Assembly: GCA_035578175.1 (NCBI GenBank)
Contig: JAQMRL010000003.1
Span: 88,638,469 to 88,702,468, forward strand
Direction: 5' to 3'
DNA: 64,000 nt
DNA from: Catonia carolina
Taxonomy: Eukaryota; Arthropoda; Insecta; Hemiptera; Achilidae
Shown: positions 10,979 to 23,589 of the stretch, one piece after another
How the letters are laid out: each line of letters begins with the position of its first letter
Position numbering within the stretch: position 1 is the stretch's first letter
Translations under genes and position numbers: made by a program
The notes under the pieces: model-generated
Seen by the model: only the letters and a program-made list of their open reading frames with translations
Told to the model about the DNA's origin: nothing
Database searches by the model: none

Positions 10979-11561
10979 AAACCGCTGAAGCTTTGCCTGC
11001 ATTATGTAAAATAACTGGGGAGCTGTTTATTTAAATGTTTTATATAAAGCTTTATCCGATTAGTGAGGTTACCAAGAATCGAGTAACACAATACTAATAC
11101 ATTCTAGAGATTTTTTGCGACCGATTTTTTATACAACGATCTGTTTACAATCTGTAAACGATTCAAAATGTTTTGTTTTTAAACCCAGATTTATAGGATT
11201 GTTCATCTACTTCCATTTTATTGGACCTAATCGTTTAAAAATTTCAATATTGTTCGAACGACGTTGTTGCCCCCTGACCGGACACCAGAGGGCTTCTTTT
11301 CATCACAAGCTATCAACAAAACAACCTCCCATCAGCGCTTAGGTTGAATCATTTACTTTATTTTACATTTATTTTACTGTTAGGTGTTTTTATTAAGAAT
11401 TTCTATGAACACGTTTTTTAAAATAAAATATTCAGTTTTTTTAACCTCGGATGTATAGCAGTTTCACGAAGCATTAGTATGGTAGGTGACGCAATTTAGT
11501 ATTTCTATTAGTAAGCATAATAAAACAGAAAATAAAATGCCTCCGTTTACAGAAATATAAT
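10979..11561. other. Unassigned sequence
   Basis: No gene recognised. A 75-codon open frame at 11115-11342 has no recognisable motif. Confidence 0.5.
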
Positions 11562-11689
11562 TTAACCCTTTCTTACCCAGTGTGACATAGAAGTCACATT
11601 GGAGTGAAATAACAGACATAAAAACTTTAATTGTTAGCGACTACTTTTCATTAAAGAGCGCTGGATGTGAAGTGTAATAATTTCCTGTA

Positions 11690-11763
11690 CCCTAGCCACG
11701 AATCGGACCTGAGACCTCCACTTTGCAGTGTAAGATGCTGACCACTACGCCACGGACGCGACC
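11690..11763 (-). mobile_element. tRNA-like SINE head
   Basis: The minus strand reads GCGTCCGTGGCGTAGTGGTC (A box region), then AGGTCCGATTCGTGG (B box region). The anticodon arm does not fold convincingly, so this is a SINE head rather than a functional tRNA. Confidence 0.5.
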
Positions 11764-11999
11764 ATTAGTTTCTTTTTAAAGTTAGTTTTAGTCTTAAATA
11801 TTTATGTTCATTTACTAAAATAAAGTAGCATTTCTTCGAGTATGTTGAATGTACTGTACATACAAGTGTATTTTTCAGGCTGCAAATACTAATTCTGTCC
11901 ATTTTGTAGCCCCTTTTTGCTCACGCGAACTCCAAAGATTCGCTACCAAAAGCAAAAGTGGCACAGGGGACAAGAAAGAAAAAAAAACACCCCAAAAAG

Positions 12000-13850
12000 G
12001 GAGACTGCGGTGATGTGGTGCAAAGAAAAGAAATTAACAAAATAATTTTTGATTAGTAGAAAATTTAATAAAATTAAATAAATAGATTAGGTAACCTTAA
12101 TAAATATAAGATACATTAAATTTTATGTTCAGTATTTGAGAAGAATTACAAAAGTTACGCAAGCATTAAATAGAAATTATCATAATTAATAACCAAAATT
12201 TTATATTAAATAGTATGAGCTCAATAATAATTTAGCATGCTTTAAACTGGATCCAGAAATGCAATTTAAGAAAATCTTTAAGTAATTTTAAAAAGAGTAA
12301 GACCTTTTCGGTATTACAATGATAATTATTAGAAATAAATAAGCGGTACACAGAAATCAAACGAAAGTACCAAATTAAATATAAGAATTAATCAGATTGC
12401 CTTTACATGAAAGAGATTCATAAAAATTTAAATAAAAAAACATGATTAAACTTTTGCTTCAAAAGATTTGATCTTAATTAAAAAAAATTAAAATAGAAAA
12501 TAATTAGTTTCATTAAACGAAACAAGTTAAATTTTACCTTTAGTAACAGAAATTTAATTTTACAAGATAATCATTATGCAATATTTTACCAAAATATTTT
12601 CAAAATTCTATTTTATAATATTAAAGAAACAAAATAATAGAAAGCCAAAAAAGGCTTAATACAATATTAACATAATAAGTTAGATGCAAAACATGTTTTG
12701 TCCACCACGAGACAAGATTATGCAAAATTCCATAATGCAGCAAACATGAGAAAAATAAGAATCATTTTATGATTTACAAAATGAATAATAAAAAAATAAA
12801 AAAAAATATGTAATATAAGAAATTAGTAGTTTTTTAGAAAACCAGAAGAAGGAAGAGTAGAATAAGAAGAAATAGGATGATCCCCGAAAGAACTTGCTAG
12901 TTAACTAGCTGGAGACAAGTTTAAACCAAAGGCGACGTGTCCATTTAAAATCAGTGATTCCAAATTAATGCTTGCCGAAAATTTGGGCGCAAGAAAATTT
13001 ATCTTGTTCAAAGAATTAATTTACAGATGAGTTGATTAAAGTTATTAAAGGCGATGCTTTCAGGTGAAGTCAGAAAAGCAGAAAATTAACCTTTTGGCTT
13101 CCATGTCGCCCAAAAGGATTAGTTAAACAAGTATAACATTAGAAGGAACTGCACCCCAAAGCTGGTCCCTGCAAAGAGCAGAAAACCAGGACTTAGAATA
13201 ATGAGGGCCTCCGCAAAAGACAAACAAAAGATTTAATTAAAAGTAGGTAAACCCCACCAGCACAGCAAAAGATTAAAGAAAAAAAACAAATAGCAAACTT
13301 TAAGAAAAGCTTTAAGTTAAAATTTAGAAAAATAAAAATTACCCAAAAGGGTTTACCAAAAATTTACAAAATCTTAAAAAAAAATCGTTTACGGCTTCAA
13401 TGGGTTCTAACTACAAGCATAATGAAAGAAATAGAACAAGGACTTACCGTAAAAAACGGGAATAGCAATTAGTCAAACAGCAACATAACAACGCCCCGAA
13501 AAGAAACTTAAAAAAAAATTACGGCACACAATATTTCAAGAACCGAACATCTTCCAGACCAATTGCAAAAGGAGAACGAGTATATCAAATCATTCATAAT
13601 GAAGCCTCGGTCCTGACGTCACCGACCCCTTCTCCCCGCTAAACATGTACCAAGAGAACATGAAAAGCAAGAAGAAACGGAATCGACAAGAAAGTACAGA
13701 TAACAGCAGTCGGCAGTACAAAGACAGAATGAATGCAAATTGATAACGAGATAACGGATTACGGCGACATCAAAAGATAACGAAATTTAAATTCAACATA
13801 ACAGAAAAAGGCAAAATTAAAGTAACATTAATATTAAAATGTTACAATTT
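12000..13850. other. A-rich, strand-asymmetric core of the TTAA element
   Basis: The plus strand is strongly enriched in A, so the minus strand is T-rich. On the minus strand an ACGGTAAGTCC donor-like site (about 13440-13452) precedes a TTTCTGCTCTTTGCAGGG acceptor-like site (about 13168-13185). There is a 14 bp perfect palindrome, GCTAGTTAACTAGC, at 12896-12909. No long reading frame was found on either strand. Function unknown. Confidence 0.4.
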
Positions 13851-14152
13851 TACCAATATTTTTGAATTGTAACCTTTTTTAAGTCTAAATAATGCTTTGC
13901 TACAAATCTAAGCAAGAGAATTTTGTTTAGGAAGCCTGCACATGATTTTTACTTATTCATATTGTTGGAAACTTTGATACCATCAAGCCCAATGTGACAT
14001 ATGTGTCACACTTTTTTGTCACGCCATCAAAAAAAGGCAAGGCTGAAGGTCTAAAAGTGATTTTATTACACTTAAATGTCAGTAAAGTGTATGAAACAAT
14101 GTACACATATTTGTTTGTGTAAAGTTAAAAAATTTGGGATTGAAAGGGTTAA

Positions 14153-15921
14153 GGTATATTTTAAAGAACAAATAAATTCGAAATACTGTGCATGAAGGAG
14201 GCGTTCATCCCGATGATACTCCAAGCCGCCATTTTAATGTCACGGCTTACCACTACGAGGCTTTACCTTGTAGTCAGTCAAATCAGCTCACTTACTTTCG
14301 CTTATATCGCAGTTTTCTGGTTGTTTTCTTCATTCGTGCATATTTGTTGCTGTATTGTTCCATCTCTTACTCTTTCCCTCATTGACTTTCCCTCCTCCGA
14401 CCCTTTCTCCACCTGCTCACCATCTCGCCATTTCTCTCCCACCATCTCTCTCGCCAATCTCACCCCTCTCGGTCACTCTTTCTCTTTCCCACCCTCTCTC
14501 TATCACTGTTCCCTCTTTTCATCACTCCCTTACTCCCTCTAATCCCTCTTACCCGTCTACCCCTATCTTCCTTACCCCTTTACCCCCTCACACTCCTGAC
14601 ATCTTAAATATCGTCAAAAATATTCACAATGAAATAATGATTTATTCGCGAAACCGATTTGTTTCGCTTTCCTTCTGTTCCAGTTTGCAATAAGTTACTA
14701 TCTTTCGTATTCGATTCCCATTTTTTATATGTAGGCCTATTTACTATATATATCGAACTTTTACATAGCAATCTATTCAATGGTTTAAAAGATGCCTACT
14801 AATTTATCCGAAATTCCGCTGATATTATCATTAGCAATACACTACTCCCTGCATTTTTACGGTAAACTAAACTTAAAGCTTTTAACTTCTCACACAACCT
14901 TACATGTTGGAAGCAAAATCATGACTGTAAAAATAAAACCAATTAGTATTGGAAATGAGAATTTTATTGATATCAGTATGAATCACCAGTGGAATGGGAG
15001 AAATATGATCTGAGAGTAACTGATGAGAGAATATAGAATAAATCTATTTCTAAAAAAATGAAAGAAAATAAAAGAAACAGTCAGACGTAAAACCAAAACA
15101 AAGTGGAACATAACATATTTTACATTTTGATTTTTGAAAGGTTATATAATAACTTTCTGTGCAGAAATCGAATGTAACATTTCTTTTTTAATTTTTGTCC
15201 CGTAAAAATTTTCAAAAATTTAGAAAAATGTTTAGGAGGAGTTCAATGACTAACACAAGGACAGAAGAAATACATAGATAAATATTTAACTATAATTTTA
15301 TGTGATTGTCAGAACTGCATTATTTCAGCCTTTTAACAACATATTAAAAACAATGATGGTGATAACACAAATTAATAAAAAACTATTAAAACCTGAGTTA
15401 TTAAATAAAAAATTAAACAGGAAACTGGAGCAATCAGTCTCATAACATTGTATCAAATAGCAATAAAAGAATACCACAAAAGTATACCTTATAAGTTAAA
15501 TAACTAACATACATTTTTCTTAAATACTTAAGCGATTCGCCAATTCCAAAGTGCTAAAGCGTTTAAAACTAACGAATTCATTTCCTTGAGTGTCCAAAAG
15601 GTTAATGGTCTAAGGAGATTAGGATGTCTGTCTAATCGCGTTTGGTAAGATGCACTTTTCCTATTAATTTCTTATCTTACCTTAAGCATTTTAAATCGCG
15701 GTATGTGTATATAAATTTATTACTGACATCGTATAGTATATTATCTAATATCGTTAGCACCGTTTTGTTTGAAATGTTTCAAAGATTTCCAGGTTGACGT
15801 TCCTGACTGTCCCCACAGTTGGATGCCGTATTTCCAGATAGGTTTTAATATAATTTTACATACTAAAAGCTTGATTCCCAACAATACTTCATTATTCTTC
15901 GTTTTTCAAACCAGCTGATAT
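14153..15921. other. Unassigned; includes a pyrimidine-rich tract
   Basis: 14340-14630 is a C/T-rich stretch of CTC, TCC and CCC runs. It creates overlapping Ser/Pro/Leu-rich open frames that look compositional. The rest is AT-rich with nothing recognised. Confidence 0.6.
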
Positions 15922-16115
15922 TGTGCGTTCGCTTCCATAGCCACAGCTATATTGCTTGTAGAAGCTATATTGCTATATACTGCCTTCTCAATACCTATGT
16001 TTCACTTCCTTGCAATGAATCACTCCATACAAAACGTTCAAAATCAAAACGAGTCCTTAAGATGACGTTTTCACGTTTATTCGCTATAAATTATTGTGGC
16101 TTTACTGTTAAATGC
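15922..16115 (+). repeat. Low-copy dispersed repeat R5, copy a
   Basis: Shares blocks with 43345-43530 in the same order: GTTCGCTTCCATA, GTTTCACTTCCTTG, CAAAATCAA, GTTAAATGCTT. Two copies only were seen, and the nature of the repeat is unknown. Confidence 0.4.
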
Positions 16116-16130
16116 TTGGTTTTACTTTAC

Positions 16131-16440
16131 GTTAACCCATTGGTCTAGTGGTTAAGTTGTCGCATGAGTCAGCTATTTAACAGCTAATTTTCGGATCCGA
16201 AGGTTCCGTGGTTCAAACCCCAATAAAGGTACGTAATTACTTTTATTCGAATTTGAATACTAGACAGTGGTTACGGGTGTATTTTGGTAGTTGGGGGTTA
16301 ATTAACCATACTCTCTCATGAATGGTTGGCCTGAATCGGTTCAGAACTACACCTCATTAATACATATTATACAAAACTACACGTCATATATATCATCCTC
16401 ATCTCATTGAATTATAGCGTTGCTTATGTCACTATAGTGA
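16131..16440 (+). mobile_element. SINE S1, copy c
   Basis: Head CATTGGTCTAGTGGTTAAG, B box GGTTCAAACCC, S1 body with a small internal insertion near 16360, ending at about TTGCTTATGTCAC. The A tail is lost. More diverged than copies b and i. Confidence 0.75.
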
Positions 16441-16784
16441 CATATATTTTCTAAAACATAGATCCCTGTTCCACTTCTTTCGTAAACGCCTTCAACCGTT
16501 GTTCAGTAAATGATGGGAAGAGATTTTACGTATCAGTTGGTTTGGATAAGGAAGAGTTTGGAAGTTTCAATAAAGTTGAAAGAAAATTTCTATTTCCAGA
16601 GGAATTTTGAGGCCGTTATGTAAAGTAGCATTAGAACCGTAAAAGGGTGCGTTGAGTTATATTCGTAACGTCTTCGATTGAAACCTCTATAACTGAAAAT
16701 TTTATTTTTATTTATAGTCGTATCAACAACTTGGTCATTAACGACTACTGTTGGTTATGGTACGGCGAGTTTTAGCTAGTGATA
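16441..16784. other. Unassigned sequence
   Basis: Nothing recognised. Confidence 0.5.
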
Positions 16785-16857
16785 TTTTTCAGGAATCAAA
16801 CCCGGGACCTTCCGCTCTGTGGGATAGCACATTAATCACTCCGCCACAGAGACAGCC
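16785..16857 (-). mobile_element. tRNA-like SINE head
   Basis: The minus strand reads CTGTGGCGGAGTGATTAATG (A box region), then CCCGGGTTTGATTCCTG (B box region). There is no CCA-type acceptor pairing, so it is a retroposon head rather than a tRNA gene. Confidence 0.5.
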
Positions 16858-16858
16858 A

Positions 16859-18054
16859 ATTTAAATATTAGTTCTAATTGTACATTTCGTAATGATGAAG
16901 TGAAATTAGTAGAGGAATTATTCATGAAGAATTAATTTAATCTTGTGTTGGAAAATGAAATTTAGGCTATTTTAATCGAATTTTTACAGTAATTTTAAAA
17001 TATCTTGTTCATATGAATTTTTAGAAAAATCATCGATACAGTGTTAGGGTTTATTTGTACAAACTCTGTTTGCTATTATAAATAAACGAATTTTTAGTAT
17101 CGTTAGTTATATTTTCTTGTTTTGAAAAATCATGAATGTTTTTGCATTTGACTAGATGGTATGTGCAATCAAACGTTCATAAATCTGAAATATTGTCGGT
17201 TTACTACGACTTGGTCGTCCCTGTGGTGCTCGCAATTTTCCTAATGATTCCGACATTTGGAGCAACGAACGACCACCAACTCGATGCCCAGTCAAGCTTA
17301 CAAATCATCCTCCCCATCCTCACCCCTCCTAACACTAACACATCTATATCACTCTCTACGTCACCACCCTACTATTTAAAGCCCTTACCACAGTTTGAAT
17401 TTCAATACGATGAATATTTTGTAGACTTGATATTTTTCAGCGGTAGTAAATGCATACTTTTCCATGTTCATTTCCGTATTTAAAATCCAAGTGAATATTT
17501 AGTCGGATATTTAATGCTATAGCTAAAAAAAGTATTAACAAAGGTTTGTTTGTTATTCTGAATTACAAACTGACGTGATTTTTCTGTTTTACTGTTATTA
17601 TTATTATTTTCATTTTAATTTTCTCGGTGGGAGAAAAATATTTAACATAATTAATTATTAACACTCTAAAATAATGGAAAGGCGATATAAAAGAATTATA
17701 GTGGAAAAATCACTCAGCGGCGACTCATAAAAAAAATAAAATAAAAATAAAAATAACTTTTTCTGCTTCCATTTTTGTCTTCGGGAACTGTACATTATTG
17801 ACAACCACTTAATTTGATTGCTACTTTTTCGCTGTATTTTGGACGTGGATTAGTAAGCATAAGTTTGAACACGGACCATCAGTAGAGTTTGTTCACGGAC
17901 GGCTGTCAGCGGGTCCCCATACATAGTCGCTTACCCAACCAATGTTACTTAACAAGAAATAGCGACTTTCCTACCGGCTGACTGATTGGGCTGGCTCGAA
18001 GGCCAAATTATTAACATAAATAAATAATATTTTTTTAAACTCCCTAATTTACTT
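16859..18054. other. Unassigned sequence
   Basis: A 115-codon open frame (17136-17483) shows a hydrophobic stretch (VVPVVLAIFLMIPTFGA) but no recognisable domain, and I do not call it a gene. Confidence 0.5.
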
Positions 18055-18363
18055 CGTGATCTGTTCAATTTAAGAACAATAAGAAATCCCATGACCCAAT
18101 GTGATGAGGATGATATATATGACGTGTAAATGAGGTGTAGTCTTGTACAGTCTCAGGCCAACTATTTCTGAGAGAGTATATTGAATCCTAACCATAAAAG
18201 TGCAGCGGTAACCATTGTTTAGTATTCAAATCTGTGTAAAAGTAACTTACCGTATAAAGTAACCTTTACTAGGATTTGAACTACGGAACCTTCGTCCCCG
18301 GAAACCAGCTGTTGAACAGCTGACCGCGGTGACGACATTACCACTATACTAACCCAGTGGGTT
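18055..18363 (-). mobile_element. SINE S1, copy d
   Basis: Reverse-oriented S1. The plus strand begins CTGTTCAATTTAAGAACAAT, contains the B-box complement GGATTTGAACTAC, and ends at the head complement TACTAACCCAGTGGG. Confidence 0.8.
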
Positions 18364-18560
18364 CAATTCAATTCATTTTATTTTCGTTTTCTACAAAGAT
18401 AATTTCCGTCAGACCTGGGTCTGTCGACAGAAATATACAAAAGTAAATTCACAAAATAAACAATAAAATTAAAAATACAAAAATTCAATAACACAGATTG
18501 TTAACAATAAAATTAAAAGTAGAAGTTACAATAAAAAAAGCCTGCTTCCCTTATAACAAT
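18364..18560 (-). repeat. Possible LINE 3' terminal remnant
   Basis: AATTCAATTCATTTTATTT adjoins the S1 head. Read on the minus strand it is a short (AATTG)-like tail after GTCGACAGACCCAGG, as at the 3' end of some insect non-LTR elements. Weak evidence. Confidence 0.25.
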
Positions 18561-18719
18561 ATTAATGAAGTGCAAAAATAATATATCTAATACATATAAT
18601 ATCATAGTTTTTAAATATAATTGAGTTATTAAAGAATAGGTAAAAAAAGAATACAAAATGAAAATAAAATAGCATTAAAATATTACCATGAATTACAAAA
18701 GCGGTATTAAAAAATGGAA

Positions 18720-18900
18720 TATAACAAACAGCAAAAAAGATTATAATAAAAATAATAATAACAAAAAAAAAATTTAAATAATAATAATAATAATAAAAAG
18801 GGAATGATGAAATTTTTAATCTTAAGTCCAACAATTAAAGCTCCGTTCATTGACTGCTGGCACTCGTGCATATCAGTTAATAATAATAATAATAAAAAAT
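18720..18900. repeat. AAT-rich imperfect microsatellites
   Basis: Two clusters of AAT/AATA repeats, around 18776-18798 and 18877-18902. Confidence 0.8.
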
Positions 18901-18902
18901 AA

Positions 18903-19961
18903 AAATCATAATTGTGTGATTTTATTGAGATTTATTAGTTGATTAATTGATTAATTACTATTTAATTGATTAATTGTGAAATTTATTGAGATAATATACT
19001 TAGTTTTTAGTGACCACGTTAATTATGCAATACAGTAGCGCCGCTTATTATAATCACTTTCGTACTCCGGATTTTTGATCGTACAAAGCGGCAATCATAA
19101 TTGATAACAATAATTATTAAGGGTAGGTTTAATGGCAAATATTTCTACCTTACAAGGGCATTCCTATTTTCGTATAGTTTTTACTGTATTTTTGGGTAAT
19201 TGATTTTTAATGAAACAATTGACGAGGTAGGTGAAAGGTACTGTATTTAAATTGCCCTTTTTTTGGTAGAACTATTTAGTTATTAGATCTTAGCGCGCTC
19301 TTTCGAATGATAAAACAGAATTGCTGTATCTGTTTCCGTTCAGGATTTATGACTCTTTGTAATAAAACGTAAGATTGCCCTTTTTCTACAGAGTGCTCCT
19401 AAAATATTCCTAAATATTCTTTAGGGTGTTCATTAAAATTTACAGTAATAAAAAAATCAAGTGTAGGTAACATCCTTTTTAAGCATTCCACTCTACCAAA
19501 AGTGCTCTAAATTATTCATTAGGGGTAACTTTTTCGGAGTATCATAACAAGAATTTCATTCGATGAGGAATATTCATTAAGAATGTTAAAATTTTGTTTT
19601 CCGAAACTAATATTTTGCATACTATCCTTAGTCCACCTAATTTCTTAATTATTGGGTCCTTCCGTACCAAAGTACAAGATGTACGCTAATGTTTCTCATT
19701 CGTATAGGGTGTTAAATTTTGGTACATAATGTCCATTTTATAAATACAATAAACAAAACAAAGTGTTGGAAACTCATATAAACTACTTCCTCTGTATTAT
19801 TTTTTGACTTAATTGTCTGCCCCTTTTTAAGAAAATGGGGCTGTTTCATTGTGTAGGTACTTTGTGATTTACTTGTACCGAAAAACTATGCACTTCAAAC
19901 TACCCTAAAAATTCTGTTTTTTTTTAAAATTATTTTCAAATATATCGGATTAATACCGTGG
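18903..19961. other. Unassigned AT-rich sequence
   Basis: No gene or repeat recognised. Confidence 0.5.
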
Positions 19962-20115
19962 TGTAGTGATCAGCACCACTGGTTTCTATGCTGGAGTTCC
20001 AGGTTTGATTCCCGGGCAGTTCAGTCATTTTTTTATCCTTATATTACCTAATAAATCATATTACCTACGTACATCCCAAGGCTTAGGTAGGCATCATAAC
20101 TCAATAAATAAAATA
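19962..20115 (+). mobile_element. SINE S4, copy a (tRNA-headed)
   Basis: tRNA-like head CGTGGTGTAGTGATCAGCAC (A box) and CCAGGTTTGATTCCCGG (B box), then a short body with CCCAAGGCTTAGGTAGGCAT and an A/T-rich tail. It shares layout and tail motif with 50688-50840. Confidence 0.65.
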
Positions 20116-21105
20116 ATAAATTAAATACAAGCCAGAAAAACGTCAAATGAAGTTTAGTTTGTTTTATCCGAGTAAATCATTTATCAAAATTGACAATTTA
20201 ATTATACTTGAGGAACTATTGTCACGTCAATAAATGACATTACTTTTAATTCTGCTAGTACTTTTAATCGAGAATTTGAATATCAGTACTTTTAATTGAG
20301 TACTTTTTAATCGAATATTTTAATATTAGTATATTTTATTGATCGGACAATGAAATACGAGACATAAATTCGAAATTGATATTTAATACTAATATTTTGT
20401 CAAAAATATTTTTGAAGTAGTCTCTCAGTTAATTAAAGTTATTAAAAAAGCGAAATTTTAGATGATAATGTAAAGGAGCTATCTGTGAGTTGGATTTTAT
20501 AAGTAGTACAAGTTACTAGGTACTATGTTTCTTCAAAAAATAATCTTATAACGATTCATACATTTTAATGAGTGTTGTAATATTTATTTTATTTCTAGTA
20601 CTCTTATTTTCTGTTTGCTTTCTAAATAAAAATTGTATCTACCACTTATTTGATTTTGAAATGCTTTAACGACAAAGAAACCATAGATGGGTAAAGTTTG
20701 CTGGTTTGTTGATAGTTGAAACTGTGCAATATGCACTTGAACGTAGAGGATATAAGTTAAAATAAACTCATTGAAAACAGGAAATTTACCAGTACAACTT
20801 TAAAAGAAGTTGACTAAAAGGATTATTTATTCTTTTTCATCAATTCTACATCATTACATGTGGTTTGAGTCCTTTCAAAATTAAATTGAACTCAAAATGT
20901 GTTTTCAATGCAATGCGCTAATAATTTATTTATTTAAATTTCAATGTATCTACTAGGAAACGATGCAACGTAACGGAAATATATTTGATCATAAAATTAT
21001 AGTATTGTTGGTTTATCAAAGTAAGTACATTTTTGTAGTGTTGTTTGTTTATTAACATTCAATACAATCTTATGAAACGCAGTGTACAGTTTTATAGTGT
21101 GCTGG
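20116..21105. other. Unassigned AT-rich sequence
   Basis: Nothing recognised. Confidence 0.5.
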
Positions 21106-21480
21106 TTTAAACCTCTAGAGGCTTTACTAAGTAAAACGATGAGTGAGTTGTTTTACCATGCCTTCCTCAATGAGTGGAAAAGTATGCTTTTCAGCATGCT
21201 AGGCTCTCCGAAAAGCACATACTTTCACTTCAAATGACACCTTCACTTCATTCATCTCAGGGACCGGCTTTATAGTGAAATTTATTATTTTCAGATGAGA
21301 TAACTCTGACTAGTGTCTTTTACACCTCTACCTTCTCTGTTCTTAAATAGTTCAGTTATACAATTGGCTGACCATGTGATAAGAAACAGAATTTTAGTAG
21401 CTATTTTTGTAGCTCTGGAACCAACAGATCGAGTGCAATTAATTTAACACTCCACCTTGCCTGTTATGGGCCTCGCCAGC
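21106..21480 (-). mobile_element. R2 retroposon, copy d
   Basis: The R2 body lacks the AAC tail. The plus strand begins GGTTTAAACCTCTAGAGGC and ends CCTGTTATGGGCC, the R2 5' terminus. Confidence 0.8.
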
Positions 21481-21531
21481 GTTATGAATGTGTAAGATAG
21501 TATAGTGTATGTGTTGCATGTGAGGTATGTA

Positions 21532-21534
<3 letters not shown>

Positions 21535-21574
<40 letters not shown>
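21535..21574. repeat. (GT)n microsatellite
   Basis: About 20 uninterrupted GT units. Confidence 0.95.
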
Positions 21575-21575
<1 letters not shown>

Positions 21576-21886
21576 GAAAGAAGTGTAGTGTTTGTGATGC
21601 AGTATGATTTTTGTGTGTAGTGTAAAGAGTACTGTGTGTAAATTCTGAGGTAAAATTTGCTCTTAGCTGGGGTCCCAGGGTTGATATACTATTACCTAGG
21701 TATCGAAATATAATTATCCAATTTACAATATCACTCTGTCATTGTGTAACAGTATCGACGAAAGGGATTTTATAAAAACTGAACTTTTTTTATCCATCGC
21801 TGATAATGAAAGAGGCGGCAAATATGATCGACTGAAGTTACAATTCGGTAAACGAACCTTGGCTAATGTAATACATCGAGTTAAGT

Positions 21887-22584
21887 CAGTGGTTCTCAAC
21901 CTTTTGGACCTTGCGATCCCCTTTTTAGGTTGAGTATTTTGCTGAACCCTTCTGAATTATAATAAACATTTTTTTTTAAAATCTACAATAGTTGTAATTT
22001 TTATTTAAGGATATGAGTTGATATAAGTACCTTTAGTTAAGGATATGAGTGGATATTTATGGGTAATCGATCCGTTTAATGAGCAAGTCGCACAAAATGC
22101 TGAGCTGTGTTCGTCTTCATGATGAACTGTGAGTGATCAGGCAATGAAATTAACTTTTAACGATGCTTCTGCCGACGAACTTTGGAAAAGTATTAAAACG
22201 GAATACCCAGAACTGTCCTGAGCAGCGTTGAAAATTTTGATACCATTTTGCCACATCATACAACTGTGAACAAGGATTTTCCATAATGGTGAATTTGAAA
22301 ACCAAATAAAAAAATCTTTAGACACTGGAAAATACATAGTTTTGTTTGTTATAAAAATAAATTCAGAAATTTAAAAATTGCTTAATTCCAAACAAGCCCA
22401 AGTTTCGCGTTAATTGAATTGGAATATGTTCTAAAAGTAATTTAAGATTTTTGTGGCTCTTTTTCAAATAAATAACTATCACAATAAGAATTGTTTAATT
22501 CATGCCCGTATTTCGTGACCCAACAGACATGTCCTGTGACCCCCCCCCCCGAGAGGATCTCGACCCACCGGTTGAGAAACAATG
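21887..22584 (+). mobile_element. hAT element, 698 bp, internally deleted, with 8 bp target duplication
   Basis: The left end CAGTGGTTCTCAACC pairs with the right end GGTTGAGAAACAATG (two mismatches over 15). Flanks AGTTAAGT (21879-21886) and AGTTAAAT (22585-22592) are an 8 bp target duplication with one difference, as expected for hAT. The interior keeps a decayed transposase C-terminus. Too short to be autonomous. Confidence 0.85.
22140..22425 (+). pseudogene. hAT transposase C-terminal (dimerisation region) remnant
   Basis: Translating the plus strand gives FNDASADELWKSIKTEYPEL, then stop, then AALKILIPF, stop, and GEFENQIKKSLDTG. This order (LW...YPELS..AL..LLPF) is that of the C-terminal dimerisation domain of hAT transposases of the ZBED-like type. 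At least two in-frame stops are present and all upstream catalytic sequence is missing, so it is inactive. It lies wholly within the 698 bp hAT element. Confidence 0.7.
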
Positions 22585-22592
22585 AGTTAAAT

Positions 22593-23589
22593 TTAAAAAA
22601 TCTGACAACCCCGCAATAGCCGGAAGCTCCCTTCCCCGTGATTTTAATTATCTATATAATTCCATAATTTCTTTGTAACTTTGTATTTGTAGATTAATTT
22701 GTATTATTTTTCTAAACAATAAGAAAAAGAATTTTCTAAATATTGAGACAACACTGAAGAAAATTTTTAGATTATAATTTTTGGTAATGATTGTCAGCGA
22801 CATTTAAACAATTGAAAGTAATGAATTTTCTCAAATTGTTGGAAAAAACAAATCGAAAATGAAAACTGTAGATTGAGATTTTTTCGTAACTTATTTTTGT
22901 TACATAACTCATGTCTCAGTAACAAAAATATAAAATACAATAAGCCATCCATCAATTATTTTTACCGAAATAACATAGTTTGCATAAATACCTTGGTCTA
23001 ATACGAGAATTTATTCTACCATATTGGTTTCCGATATGGTATCCTACAGAATAACATAAAAAGGCAATTTATGAACGTCTATTATTGAACTTGGTCTTCT
23101 CTTGCTTACTTTCAAGATACGTACAACAGAGGTACAATAAAAGTTTAAAAAGCAATAAAAATAGGTTAAAGTTTTTCTGAAAGCTTTTGATATTGTTTTA
23201 ACCATTATACCAGTCAAGGGAACGAATTTCCAACTACCTTTTTTATTCTCAACTCCAAATAAAAAGTACGGTAGAACTACTCACTCTGTTGAGGTTACGA
23301 CAAGTTAATTTCTTTAAAATTATTGTTCAAAAATGAATTTCTACTTTAAAAAACGACAATGGTATGATAAAATGATAACTTTCAATGTTAACGAAAGAAA
23401 TAATTGGGACCAAGAAATTATCCAAAGCTCAACAGGGAACAATCAATAAAAAAAATTTTCTTATCAATTTACAAACTCAAACCCTACAAAACGGCAGTAC
23501 AACCGGAAGTGAGATATGGAATTAAATTTATAAATACCAGAAACCTATATAACTAAAAAATCGTATCATGGAATAAAAAATCAGGCCCT
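22593..23589. other. Unassigned AT-rich sequence
   Basis: Nothing recognised. Confidence 0.5.

Larger units (their letters stand above)
11562..14152. mobile_element. TTAA-flanked element with CCCTTTC termini (piggyBac-like, non-autonomous?)
   Basis: TTAA at 11562-11565 is followed by CCCTTTC. On the right, GAAAGGG is followed by TTAA at 14149-14152. Beyond the 7 bp perfect part the ends still pair loosely (CCCA on both sides). Inside each end lies a TGTGACAT/GTCACA motif (11581-11600 and 13990-14010), similar to the element at 33231-33778. TTAA target duplication and C-rich ends are piggyBac traits. No transposase is recognised inside. The 2.6 kb assignment is tentative because the termini are short. 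Confidence 0.4.

Noticed and set aside
11690..11763. Possible tRNA gene (minus strand)
   Set aside because: Only the A and B box regions are convincing. It is better explained as a SINE head.
14192..14693. Overlapping Ser/Pro/Leu-rich open frames of 112-116 codons
   Set aside because: They arise from a pyrimidine-rich low-complexity tract, with no domain and no codon pattern distinct from simple composition.
17136..17483. 115-codon frame with a hydrophobic segment
   Set aside because: No recognisable domain, no supporting splice or promoter context, and a length common by chance in AT-rich DNA.
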